Positions 1 through 6,482 of a DNA stretch of 9,418 nt are shown here, one piece after another. The DNA comes from Christensenella sp. UBA5893. GTDB lineage: Bacteria; Bacillota; Clostridia; Christensenellales; UBA1242. Made by a program: the position numbers and the translations under genes. The stretch spans positions 1-9,418 of the forward strand of contig DJER01000013.1 of NCBI GenBank assembly GCA_002431905.1, given 5' to 3'. The first letter of the stretch is position 1, and the number at the start of each line of letters is the position of its first letter. Below the pieces are notes generated by a model that did not search any database, was not told the DNA's origin, and was given only the letters and a program-made list of their open reading frames with translations.

Positions 1-1955
1 TGAGCAATGATGTCTTCAACCTCATCTCTATGCTTTTCAATTTCGCCATTCAAAATTCTGTTAAAGTTTTTGTAAATGTTCATATTTGCCATAAGCTTGT
101 CCGAAATTCCTGAAATGCTAATTTCATCTCCACTTTCAACAAATCCTTCACTTCTTAAAAATGTTTTCAATTCAGAAATTTTAACTGAACCAAACTCTTT
201 GTATTTTTCAAGAATTTTCTCTTTAATTTCTCGTGTCAATTTTTGACCATTTATTTGCAAGTTGTTTAGTTCTTGCAAAACCATATATTCTGAATACAAA
301 AGTGAGCATTTTGGAAGAACCGGCTCGTTAGATAGATAACTGCAATTGTTTTGCATTCTCTTTATAAACTCTTGTTCGCACTTGTCATAATCAACAACGC
401 TCTCAATGTTCCAAGGCAAAATTTTTTCATCTGTCCTTCTAACAATCCATGCATTCTTGCTGTTTCTTGCAGAAAGTGGCCCAACAAAATATGGAATTCT
501 ATACTCCAAAATAGACAAAATTTTGTCTGTGGTGGTCAAACCTTCGTCATCTTTTTCAGACAAAAATTCGTATTTGTTTTTTGCATTGTTCAAAATAACT
601 TCAAGCTCATGCTTGTTAACTTGATATGGAATAACACTGTTGGCACTTGTTCTAAGTTTTGGCAAAAAGTTATCTTCATCAATAGATTGAATAATTGCTT
701 TAACGCCATCACTCTCCATTGCTTTTTCATTTGAGCTTAAAACTTTTTTAACATATTTATAAAAGTCAGCACGAGAGCATTTGCTTGAAATCTTCTTTTC
801 TTTAGACGCATAATTTGAACCATCAATATATTTAACATAGTTATTTATGGCATGGTCCGTAACTTTAAACATCTCGTTATATTGGTCTGGGTAAAATTCT
901 TTCATAATACTTTTAAATTTGCGCAACTGCTCTTTATGTAATTCAAATTTATCAACCATTGCAAAACAAAAATATTTGTTATTGCCCAAAATCTTTTTAA
1001 ATGTGATCCTGTCATATATATTTTTTGCTGAAAGAATAATTGAAACTGCTTGTTCCCCTATCGTTCCAACATCTGCAACAAATTGTTCAAAAGTTTCTGG
1101 CTCAACATCAAAACCATCAATCTTTGCATCAATTTCAAGTTCGTTTTCTTTTGTGCTGAAAATCGATTTTGCATTTACAACACCACCACTTATTGCTTTT
1201 AAAAGTGATGTGATGTTTGAATTTTTGTTATCAAAAATACTTGCAAGCCTTTCAGCAAGTGCGCTAACCTTGAAATGAGTTTTTGACAGTTCTTCATCAA
1301 GCTCTTTCAAACTATCCTTTTGTTGTTTAGACAAATTGCTTGCTTTTGATAAAGAAAGAAATTCATAGTCACTTAAATCTGAATCTCCAACAATTTGATT
1401 TTGCAAGTCACTAAACAAAACATCCAAACCTGATGCGTCCAAGTTTTCAACATTAAATGACTCCGAAAGAAAGTTGCCTCTGTGTTTCAAAATATTGTGT
1501 ATCGCAAGATACAAAAATCTTATGTCCTCTGCTGGCGTTTCAACACATTTTTTTCGCAAATGATATATTGTTGGATTGTTTTTAAAAAATTCCTTATCAT
1601 TAAGTTTACTATCAAAAAATAATGAGTTTCTAGAAAATATACCCGCAGCTTGTTTGTCGTCTTCCCAAAGAGCACTCGCTTTTAAACGAGCAAAAAAATC
1701 TGGGTCAACCTTATCAATCTCTTTTTCAAACAAACTTCTCAAAAGCATCAATCTTTCTTTTTGCCTTTGAACGCCACGCCTTGCACAACGCTTTGCTCTT
1801 CTTTTTTCAGCAGTTTGAGCTTCATCAAAAAGCATCACACCCCACAGGTCACGCCCCTTTTTGTTAATTAGATTGTAGTTTTCATCGGTTGCGCAAAAGC
1901 CTACACTTGATGTTCCAATATCAAGACCGACATAATATTTTGAATTTTTTTCCAT
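1..1955 (-). CDS. cas9: Type II-A CRISPR endonuclease Cas9, N-terminal 651 residues (runs off the left edge)
   Basis: RNA-guided DNA endonuclease of type II CRISPR-Cas; with crRNA and tracrRNA it cleaves invading DNA. The reading frame is open from the ATG at 1955 to the window edge. It begins MEKNSKYYVGLDIGTSSVGF, the RuvC-I motif with catalytic Asp12. The conserved DLWGVMLFDEA segment and the Arg-rich bridge helix follow at about residues 49-76 (AEKRRAKRCARRGVQRQKER). The REC lobe comes next and includes a stretch around residues 525-590 close to S. pyogenes Cas9 (EYRIPYFVGPL, ILPWNIESVVD, LPKCSLLYSEY). RuvC-II, HNH, RuvC-III and the PAM-interacting domain would lie outside the window. The start is supported by AAAAGGAG about 11 nt upstream. 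A divergent tracrRNA lies directly upstream, typical of type II-A loci. I saw no internal stop or frameshift in the part I translated. Confidence 0.96.
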   Translation of the reverse strand, partial: MEKNSKYYVGLDIGTSSVGFCATDENYNLINKKGRDLWGVMLFDEAQTAEKRRAKRCARRGVQRQKERLMLLRSLFEKEIDKVDPDFFARLKASALWEDDKQAAGIFSRNSLFFDSKLNDKEFFKNNPTIYHLRKKCVETPAEDIRFLYLAIHNILKHRGNFLSESFNVENLDASGLDVLFSDLQNQIVGDSDLSDYEFLSLSKASNLSKQQKDSLKELDEELSKTHFKVSALAERLASIFDNKNSNITSLLKAISGGVVNAKSIFSTKENELEIDAKIDGFDVEPETFEQFVADVGTIGEQAVSIILSAKNIYDRITFKKILGNNKYFCFAMVDKFELHKEQLRKFKSIMKEFYPDQYNEMFKVTDHAINNYVKYIDGSNYASKEKKISSKCSRADFYKYVKKVLSSNEKAMESDGVKAIIQSIDEDNFLPKLRTSANSVIPYQVNKHELEVILNNAKNKYEFLSEKDDEGLTTTDKILSILEYRIPYFVGPLSARNSKNAWIVRRTDEKILPWNIESVVDYDKCEQEFIKRMQNNCSYLSNEPVLPKCSLLYSEYMVLQELNNLQINGQKLTREIKEKILEKYKEFGSVKISELKTFLRSEGFVESGDEISISGISDKLMANMNIYKNFNRILNGEIEKHRDEVEDIIA

Positions 1956-1962
1956 AAAACAC

Positions 1963-1989
1963 TTGACTCCTTTTGTTTTTTGTTATAAC
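1963..1989 (+). promoter_or_regulatory. Putative tracrRNA promoter (extended -10)
   Basis: A TTGACT hexamer at 1963-1968 is followed after 15 bp by TATAAC at 1984-1989, which is preceded by TG at 1981-1982 (the extended -10 pattern TGnTATAAC). The 15-bp spacer is short, but an extended -10 can compensate. The predicted start is near 1996, giving an RNA of about 89 nt that begins inside the anti-repeat. The -35-like hexamer overlaps the complement of the cas9 ribosome binding site, so the two divergent units share these bases. This is inference from motif matching only. Confidence 0.5.
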
Positions 1990-1995
1990 CTATAG

Positions 1996-2084
1996 GTGAA
2001 ATTACATAACAAGTTCAAATAAATTTGTTCTAACCACCCTTTTGGTCAACCAGTTGCGATTACTTCAGGAACTGGTTTTTTTTT
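1996..2084 (+). ncRNA. tracrRNA of the type II-A CRISPR system
   Basis: Trans-activating CRISPR RNA: pairs with the repeat part of pre-crRNA, recruits RNase III and anchors the guide in Cas9. CATAACAAGTTCAAAT (2005-2020) has the same layout as the S. pyogenes tracrRNA CATAGCAAGTTAAAAT: an upper-stem segment, the AAGT bulge, then a lower-stem segment that would pair with a repeat starting GTTTGA. Downstream is a short nexus-like hairpin (ACCA 2033-2036 with TGGT 2043-2046). It ends in an 8-bp terminator stem, AACCAGTT with AACTGGTT, and nine T. It lies beside cas9 on the opposite strand, a usual tracrRNA position. The 5' end is set from the proposed promoter; a longer form covering the full anti-repeat from about 1982 is possible. 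The cognate repeat is outside the window, so base pairing could not be confirmed. Confidence 0.82.
2048..2084 (+). terminator. Rho-independent terminator of the tracrRNA
   Basis: AACCAGTT (2048-2055) and AACTGGTT (2070-2077) form a perfect 8-bp stem around a 14-nt loop, with a run of nine T (2076-2084). It probably also serves as the 3' structural hairpin of the tracrRNA. Confidence 0.8.
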
Positions 2085-2096
2085 GCTTACAAATCA

Positions 2097-2126
2097 ATTA
2101 TAATATAGTCCGATAAAAAACTTCAA
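2097..2126 (-). promoter_or_regulatory. Putative cas9 promoter
   Basis: On the minus strand TTGAAG (2126-2121) is followed after 18 bp by a consensus TATAAT (2102-2097), giving a start near 2090. This is the best minus-strand promoter I see upstream of cas9. It would produce a leader of about 135 nt that contains the whole reverse complement of the tracrRNA. Such motifs are common in AT-rich DNA, so confidence is moderate. Confidence 0.5.
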
Positions 2127-2276
2127 ACAATAACACAAAGTTTAGTCAATTCGACAAAGTTCGACCTTTTTCGCACAATAAATTATGCCAAAAATCATAA
2201 AATTAGCCACAAAAAGCACTTTTTTATAGAACTTTTTTTCAAAAACTATTTCATGAAATTTTGCCATATAACGAAA
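2104..2276. other. Non-coding AT-rich spacer upstream of cas9
   Basis: No credible reading frame, RNA gene or strong hairpin is seen here. The only local pattern is a short repeated motif, TTCGAC, in 'gtcaattcgacaaagttcgacc' near 2145-2166, too short to interpret. Confidence 0.4.
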
Positions 2277-2303
2277 AAGAAGGTTTTTTCAACCTTCTTT
2301 TTT
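2277..2303. terminator. Bidirectional hairpin terminator
   Basis: AAGAAGGTT (2277-2285) pairs perfectly with AACCTTCTT (2291-2299) over a 5-nt loop, with T-runs on both strands. On the minus strand it would end transcripts from the FtsZ/FtsK-like operon or from the structured element just above it, before they reach the cas9 promoter. On the plus strand nothing obvious needs it except read-through from the tracrRNA. Confidence 0.7.
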
Positions 2304-2478
2304 GTGCAAATAATTTATTGTAGAATTTGTTCGGTCATTTGCAATTTATTCTACTAAAATTTATAGCAAACAATATGTGCTTCAAATTTGTAACTTTTAA
2401 AAAAGGAGTATAAAAATTACATATTAAAAACTGAGTAAATAAATTTGAAGCACATACCAGCTTTGCTAAAATTTAGTT
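2278..2478 (-). ncRNA. Candidate structured RNA of about 200 nt, unknown family
   Basis: Seen directly: the segment is bounded by a consensus TATAAT on the minus strand (2490-2485; weak -35 CTGATG 18 bp upstream) and by a hairpin terminator (2277-2303). The promoter predicts a start near 2478, which is the outer base of a long inverted repeat. Going 5' to 3' on the minus strand there is a long hairpin (arms 2477-2441 and 2389-2351, loop of 51 nt). A second hairpin follows, GTAGAAT (2354-2348) with ATTCTAC (2326-2320), and then the terminator stem. The large loop exposes ACTCCTTTT, complementary to Shine-Dalgarno sequences. It has no convincing ORF. It could instead be the structured 3' untranslated region of the upstream two-gene unit, or a small palindromic mobile element. 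I do not recognise a known RNA family. Confidence 0.4.
2351..2477. repeat. Long imperfect inverted repeat with a perfect 16-bp core
   Basis: TATGTGCTTCAAATTT at 2374-2389 is the exact reverse complement of AAATTTGAAGCACATA at 2441-2456. Outward the pairing continues with small bulges: ACTAAAATTTATAGCAAA on the left matches the complement of TTTGCTAAAATTTAGT on the right. Each arm is therefore about 37 bp with a 51-bp centre. A 16-bp perfect match is too long to be chance, even in AT-rich DNA. Confidence 0.85.
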
Positions 2479-2484
2479 GCGGGA

Positions 2485-2514
2485 ATTATAATCTAAATTT
2501 GAAATTTACATCAG
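2485..2514 (-). promoter_or_regulatory. Possible promoter at the edge of the inverted repeat
   Basis: A consensus TATAAT on the minus strand (2490-2485) has CTGATG (2514-2509) 18 bp upstream, matching three of six -35 positions. The predicted start, near 2478, coincides with the outer end of the long hairpin. The -35 is weak. Confidence 0.35.
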
Positions 2515-2569
2515 CAAAACTTGCACAAACGCAATTAACTTTCAACCTTAGTGCATTATTTCTATTGTT

Positions 2570-2764
2570 TTAATCTCCATACTTTCTTCTCATATCTTCT
2601 TTTCGTCTTTTTTCATAATCTTTATATGACTTCTCTAAATCTTTGTCTATTTTTGCTATAACATCTAATGTATGTTTATTCTTCACTTCATCTGCCTTTA
2701 TGCTTAAATTAACACCAATCCAAGCAAATAAATGCACAAACAATTCAATAAAAGCATTCAACAT
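2570..2764 (-). CDS. Small hypothetical protein, 64 residues, hydrophobic N-terminus
   Basis: Family not recognised. Residues 1-21 (MLNAFIELFVHLFAWIGVNL) are hydrophobic and could be one membrane segment or an amphipathic membrane anchor. The rest is highly charged and probably helical (KIDKDLEKSYKDYEKRRKED), ending in a basic and acidic tail. The ATG at 2764 is the only Met near the N-terminus and follows AAGGAAG by about 10 nt. It lies 59 bp after the FtsZ/FtsK-like gene on the same strand and could be cotranscribed. It could be a small membrane protein, or a toxin-like peptide given the neighbouring structured RNA, but nothing in the sequence decides this. It may also be a non-coding frame; the ribosome binding site and balanced composition favour a real gene. 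Confidence 0.5.
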   Translation of the reverse strand: MLNAFIELFVHLFAWIGVNLSIKADEVKNKHTLDVIAKIDKDLEKSYKDYEKRRKEDMRRKYGD

Positions 2765-2823
2765 ATTTTTTATCTTCCTTACATTCTCTTATTATTTTTT
2801 AACAGTTGCAAACACGGGGAAAA

Positions 2824-3540
2824 TTATAATTTATCTATAAAAACATCTTTCAAACTTTCTTTTTCTAAATTCTTGTTCAAAACTATCCAACAACGATGTT
2901 TTTCATCTCTTTTTGCAAGCCCTTCAAACTCAAAAATTTGTAGCAATCTTACAGCAGTTGAAAAATCCAATTCAAAATATTTTTGAACTTTTGATGCAGA
3001 AATCAGGTCAAACTTGCAAAATTCGTCTATTCGTGATTCAAAACTATCAAAATTAAGTTCTTCATCTGCACTGTCGTCTTCTTCATTTTGTGGGTCAAAA
3101 TTTTGAATGGGAACATCATTGATTGCAGCATAATTGTAACTTTTTATTTGTTTGCTAGTGTCAATTTTGTCGTTTATTTGAAAAATGGTCGTCACTTTGT
3201 TAATGCCAACACAGTGCTCATCAATGCTCATTCCAAAAATCACGCAAACATCTTTTGGCAAACCTTCCGTAACTGAATTGATAAATTTGTATATTTTATC
3301 AATCATCACATCTGGACCTGCCAAAATTGATATAACAACTTGATTTGGTCTTTCTATTTTTTTGATAATTTTACCATATTGTTTGAGATATTTTTTTGCA
3401 AGGTCAATGCCATCTTTATTTTCAAAAATAAAGCCATCAATGATTTTGCAATTTTTAATATCGTTTTCGTCAATACCAATCACTGTTTGTTTGCCATTGA
3501 CCACTTCATTTAACAAATTTTCCAACGTCTCTTTTTCCAT
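2824..3540 (-). CDS. FtsZ-C-terminal-like domain joined to an FtsK-gamma-like winged helix
   Basis: Residues about 45-125 resemble the C-terminal (GTPase-activating) domain of FtsZ: VVISILAGPDVMIDKIYKF aligns with the 'vlinItGGpDltl' strand and helix, and VIFGMSIDE followed by INKVTTIF matches 'iIfGavIDe...vrVTvIatgf'. The N-terminal GTP-binding half with the tubulin signature GGGTGTG is absent. An acidic linker (about 150-165, EEDDSADEE) leads to residues about 170-225, which resemble the FtsK gamma winged helix: SASKVQKYFELDFSTAVRLL and EFEGLAKRD recall the 'VQRQFRIGYNRAARIIEQME..GIV' pattern of FtsK. FtsK gamma reads KOPS DNA sites and contacts XerD, so DNA binding is a fair inference; cell-division or chromosome-segregation links are speculative. 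The ATG at 3540 follows GAGG by 4 nt. Confidence 0.65.
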   Translation of the reverse strand: MEKETLENLLNEVVNGKQTVIGIDENDIKNCKIIDGFIFENKDGIDLAKKYLKQYGKIIKKIERPNQVVISILAGPDVMIDKIYKFINSVTEGLPKDVCVIFGMSIDEHCVGINKVTTIFQINDKIDTSKQIKSYNYAAINDVPIQNFDPQNEEDDSADEELNFDSFESRIDEFCKFDLISASKVQKYFELDFSTAVRLLQIFEFEGLAKRDEKHRCWIVLNKNLEKESLKDVFIDKL

Positions 3541-3570
3541 AAAACCTCATCATTTTTTGTTTGTAGCAAC

Positions 3571-3601
3571 ATTTTAACACACTTTTTTAGCCAAAATTCA
3601 A
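3571..3601 (-). promoter_or_regulatory. Putative promoter of the FtsZ/FtsK-like gene
   Basis: On the minus strand TTGAAT (3601-3596) is followed after 19 bp by TAAAAT (3576-3571), preceded by TG to give an extended -10. The start would be near 3564, leaving a leader of about 24 nt that contains the ribosome binding site. Motif-based only. Confidence 0.4.
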
Positions 3602-3620
3602 AATAGTGGTATATAAAGCA

Positions 3621-3648
3621 AACTTTTTTAAAATTTTTTAAAAAAGTT
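3621..3648. repeat. Perfect AT palindrome
   Basis: AACTTTTTTAAAA and TTTTAAAAAAGTT are perfect inverted arms of 13 bp separated by 2 bp. With one G-C pair per stem it is a weak terminator candidate; it could form a cruciform or be an easily melted site. Confidence 0.6.
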
Positions 3649-3895
3649 TTAAACCTTAAATATAGTCAGCAAAACATCTTGTTCAATATCTCACATATTT
3701 TGTAGCCGATGCATTGCTCTTTTCACTCTTCCACCTCAACTCCACCAAAAGCGCCGTAGTTTAAATACGCCTCAAATTTTGCAAATATCTCTTTCAACTT
3801 ACTGCTTTATAACACATAACCCCCATCTAAGAAAATGTGAAACAACAAGTAATTTTTTAACAGCGGCATCATCAATCCCACATTATTTAAGCAAA

Positions 3896-3933
3896 CAAAA
3901 AGAACAGCGTAAATCAAAACACTGCTCCTTTTT
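3896..3933 (-). terminator. Rho-independent terminator of the defence-like operon
   Basis: On the minus strand AAAAAGGAGCAGTG (3933-3920) pairs with CGCTGTTCTTTTTG (3909-3896) over a loop of about 10 nt, using a few G-U pairs, and the hairpin ends in a T-run. It begins 42 bp after the helicase stop. The complement also forms a hairpin followed by T5, so it may act in both directions. Confidence 0.78.
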
Positions 3934-3974
3934 CATTTTATCATTACAAAATTTAATATGAATTTTTTTAAAGC

Positions 3975-6482
3975 CTATATTTTTTTCATATCTTCATAAC
4001 GAATTGTGGTATCCCAACCACCAACAACTTCGCCTTCGTGTTTATTGATACCAGTATAACTTAAACTGCTATCTTCATATCTACGGAATTGGAAAACCGC
4101 TTGGTTCATAAGTCCAGCATTGAATAATCCAAGAGATGTTAGGAGTTCAAAATCATTTACTTCAAGACCTGTAACTCTTTTAAAAAGCCCCGGTTCAAGT
4201 TGTGTTATAACGTCTTGCAAAACTTGTTCACGGAAATCTGTTAAATACATAAAGATTGGAATACGAGTCGCAAATTTGATAAGTTTTTCTTGAATTTGTT
4301 TTCTTTTTGATTTGTATTCTTTTTCTTCTTCTGAAATTTCTTTCTTTTCTTTTTCTGTTAAATCTCTGCCTTCGTCACTTGCTTCCTTTTTAATCTTCTT
4401 AACAGCATTAGATTTGTTTACAATAATCTCAATATCGCTTTGCATATTAAGGTTTCTAAAGCCTTCAATACTCATCAATGCTTCCATTGCTTTTGGATTG
4501 TTTAAAAGTCTTTCAAGCGTTGCATTTTCAACATTAACAAGCATTGCACTTTCCCAACGTCTAGCAAGAAGAGTTGCGGTTGTTCCACTTGTTGCAATAT
4601 CCAGTAATTCGCCCGGACTGATGTTTTTCATTGTCATGCCATCATAAGATAGCACTGGCAAAAATTGAATAAAGTCGGCGACTTTCTTTTCTGGGTTTGT
4701 GTCAGATATATCAAGCCTACAAGAATATTCTTGTATTTGTCTTAATGCTCTGTCTGGGGCAAAATCAAATATGTAACATTCCTTTTTGATTATTTCTTCT
4801 TCGTTAGGGTTTAGTCCGTCAGGATTTTTAAGCGTCCAAGGAGATTGAACACGAAATGCTGATTGGAAATATGTTTCTGGACTAGATAGGTTTCTTAACA
4901 TAAAAATTCCAGTCCAAGGTTTAACTGTTACGCCAGTTGTAAGTTTTCCACAAGAAAGAGTAATTGTTTTTGTCTTTAATGGTTCACTTGTCATTGCTCG
5001 CTTTACTGGTTCTAATGCCGATAGTCCAACACCAGCACGAGTGCCAGCACAAACAATAACTTTGTAATCGTGGTAAAACATATTTTGTTTTTCTTTAAGC
5101 AAATTTCCCATAGCATAACAACTTGCAACATTTGGCAAAAACCAGAATGTATGTTGTAAAACTTCTTGCAAATTGGCTTTATTTGTTGTAAATGGAAGAA
5201 TGGCTTTATCTGCACCTTGTTTTAGATTGTCAACAGTAGTTTCACTAAAATTACCACGAATTAGGTCAAGCCATTTTTGAACTTCTTCTTTATATACAAA
5301 TTCAGCAGTTTCATATTCGCCTTTTGCAGAGAAAAATGTATTTAGGTCAAACTCGTTATATTCGCCTTGAAGTGCAACTTCTCTAATTGAATCTGGAAGC
5401 TGATAGGTCATCAAAACCATTCTTGGAAGCGAGGCATAAGGATTGTTTTCGCCTTGCCAATTTTCTTTTGCTCGTTGTTCGTCAGAATATGTCCAGTTAT
5501 AGATTTGTTCTTCCATAAATTCGCCATTTGCAATTGCTCTAAATGGAGTGCCAGAAAGATACAAATAATATGAAGTTGTGATTGGCATAATTTGCTCAAT
5601 ATCACTTTCACTTTGGTTTTCTGTGAAAAGTTTGTTTGTTACATCTTTGTCAAGTTCATCTTTTTCAAAAAGTTCTTTTGCACTATCTCGCCAAGCTCCA
5701 AAATGATATTCATCAAAAACAACCAAATCCCAATTTGTTGTATGAACCCATTCGTTTTTAGGTTTAATCATTCCATCTTTAAGCCCTAAGTAATCTTGGA
5801 ACGAACCAAAACAAACTATTGGCCTGTTTTTATCACATTGTTCGCCAGTAAGGTCAGTATGCCTAGATACAAATTGCCAGCCTTCAAAATCTAGGTGAGT
5901 ATTCAAATCTTCTTCCCAAGAACTCTCAACGGCAGGCTTAAAAGTTAAAATTAGTATTCTTTTAAATCCCATTTTCTTTGCAAGTTCATAAGTTGTAAAG
6001 GTTTTGCCAAATCTCATTTTTGCATTCCACAAAAAGTGTGGAACCATGTGAGAGTTTTCTTTTTTGATAGAGTTAAAATATTTTATTGTTTTGTCAATTG
6101 CCTGTTTTTGCTCTGGGCGAAGTTTAAAGTTTTGCGTTCTGCGCTCTCTGTTTTCAATTTTATTTTTCAAAGTAAAAACAGCAGATTGAACATCTCTAAC
6201 TGTGCATTTAAACCATTCACCATTAGGATTATCAAAACCTTGTTTTCTTAAAAGTCTGTGAACTTCGTGGTCATCAAAATACGAACCATCATCTCGCACA
6301 CTGCTTTCAGCAAAAACAATTTTATATGGTAATTCTCCAGGTCTAAGTGTTGGATATTGCTCGGCAACTCTTTGCTCAACATTGATTGTGGTATATCCAA
6401 TTTTCAAAAGACCTGGATATGCTTTATCTTCATACGCATAAATTTGTGGTTTAATTTGTCTAGGAAAAAATTCTTTGTTCAT
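3975..6482 (-). CDS. GIY-YIG (T5orf172/MUG113-type) domain fused to SF2 DEAD/DEAH helicase, predicted restriction subunit
   Basis: Residues about 13-100 match the GIY-YIG superfamily of the T5orf172/MUG113 kind: IYAY (14-17), KIGYT (27-31), Arg38, DHEVH (71-75) and GEWF (88-91). A superfamily 2 ATPase core follows: a LRPEQ Q-like segment (121-125), Walker A AKMRFGKT (154-161), Walker B DEYH (257-260), motif III SGTPF (310-314), TTGVTVKPW (515-523) and the arginine-finger-like motif VI QSAFRVQSPW (540-549). A highly charged helical stretch lies around 690-735, and the C-terminal about 100 residues are unassigned. This architecture suggests ATP-driven translocation on DNA with cleavage, as in type I and III restriction subunits; that role is inferred from family and from the methyltransferase upstream. 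The ATG overlaps the stop of the DUF4238-like gene (ATGA, 6482-6479), and AGGAG sits 8 nt upstream. Last gene of the operon. Confidence 0.88.
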   Translation of the reverse strand: MNKEFFPRQIKPQIYAYEDKAYPGLLKIGYTTINVEQRVAEQYPTLRPGELPYKIVFAESSVRDDGSYFDDHEVHRLLRKQGFDNPNGEWFKCTVRDVQSAVFTLKNKIENRERRTQNFKLRPEQKQAIDKTIKYFNSIKKENSHMVPHFLWNAKMRFGKTFTTYELAKKMGFKRILILTFKPAVESSWEEDLNTHLDFEGWQFVSRHTDLTGEQCDKNRPIVCFGSFQDYLGLKDGMIKPKNEWVHTTNWDLVVFDEYHFGAWRDSAKELFEKDELDKDVTNKLFTENQSESDIEQIMPITTSYYLYLSGTPFRAIANGEFMEEQIYNWTYSDEQRAKENWQGENNPYASLPRMVLMTYQLPDSIREVALQGEYNEFDLNTFFSAKGEYETAEFVYKEEVQKWLDLIRGNFSETTVDNLKQGADKAILPFTTNKANLQEVLQHTFWFLPNVASCYAMGNLLKEKQNMFYHDYKVIVCAGTRAGVGLSALEPVKRAMTSEPLKTKTITLSCGKLTTGVTVKPWTGIFMLRNLSSPETYFQSAFRVQSPWTLKNPDGLNPNEEEIIKKECYIFDFAPDRALRQIQEYSCRLDISDTNPEKKVADFIQFLPVLSYDGMTMKNISPGELLDIATSGTTATLLARRWESAMLVNVENATLERLLNNPKAMEALMSIEGFRNLNMQSDIEIIVNKSNAVKKIKKEASDEGRDLTEKEKKEISEEEKEYKSKRKQIQEKLIKFATRIPIFMYLTDFREQVLQDVITQLEPGLFKRVTGLEVNDFELLTSLGLFNAGLMNQAVFQFRRYEDSSLSYTGINKHEGEVVGGWDTTIRYEDMKKI

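Larger units (their letters stand above)
3541..3895. other. Intergenic region without a gene
   Basis: About 355 bp between the defence-like operon and the FtsZ/FtsK-like gene. It holds the putative promoter (3571-3601) and an all-AT palindrome (3621-3648). The stretch 3720-3800 is less AT-rich and includes a near-dyad, CGTAgTTTAAATACG, around 3754-3768. On the minus strand a 24-codon open stretch (3797-3723, reading LKEIFAKFEAYLNYGAFGG) looks protein-like but has only a TTG start and no ribosome binding site; it may be a decayed gene fragment. I see no tRNA or rRNA. Confidence 0.5.

Noticed and set aside
351..1770. Plus-strand reading frames opposite cas9, such as 351-734 and 919-1278
   Set aside because: They are antisense to a clearly conserved cas9 frame, lack ribosome binding sites and have Phe/Ser/Leu-rich shadow composition.
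2277..2520. The inverted-repeat region as a second tracrRNA or a CRISPR array
   Set aside because: It has no anti-repeat features and no regularly spaced direct repeats; the structure is a single long hairpin.
1956..2569. tRNA, riboswitch or T-box in the region upstream of cas9
   Set aside because: No cloverleaf, no T-box consensus and no known aptamer motif could be found by eye.
3381..3389. GTTTGAGAT, resembling the start of a type II-A repeat
   Set aside because: A single copy inside the FtsZ/FtsK-like coding region, with no repeat or spacer structure around it.
3723..3797. A short protein-like stretch on the minus strand
   Set aside because: Only 24 codons, a TTG start and no ribosome binding site; at most a decayed remnant.
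3883..3936. A 17-codon minus-strand ORF (MKKEQCFDLRCSFCLLK)
   Set aside because: It coincides with the operon terminator hairpin (3896-3933); the GGAG-like bases are part of the stem.
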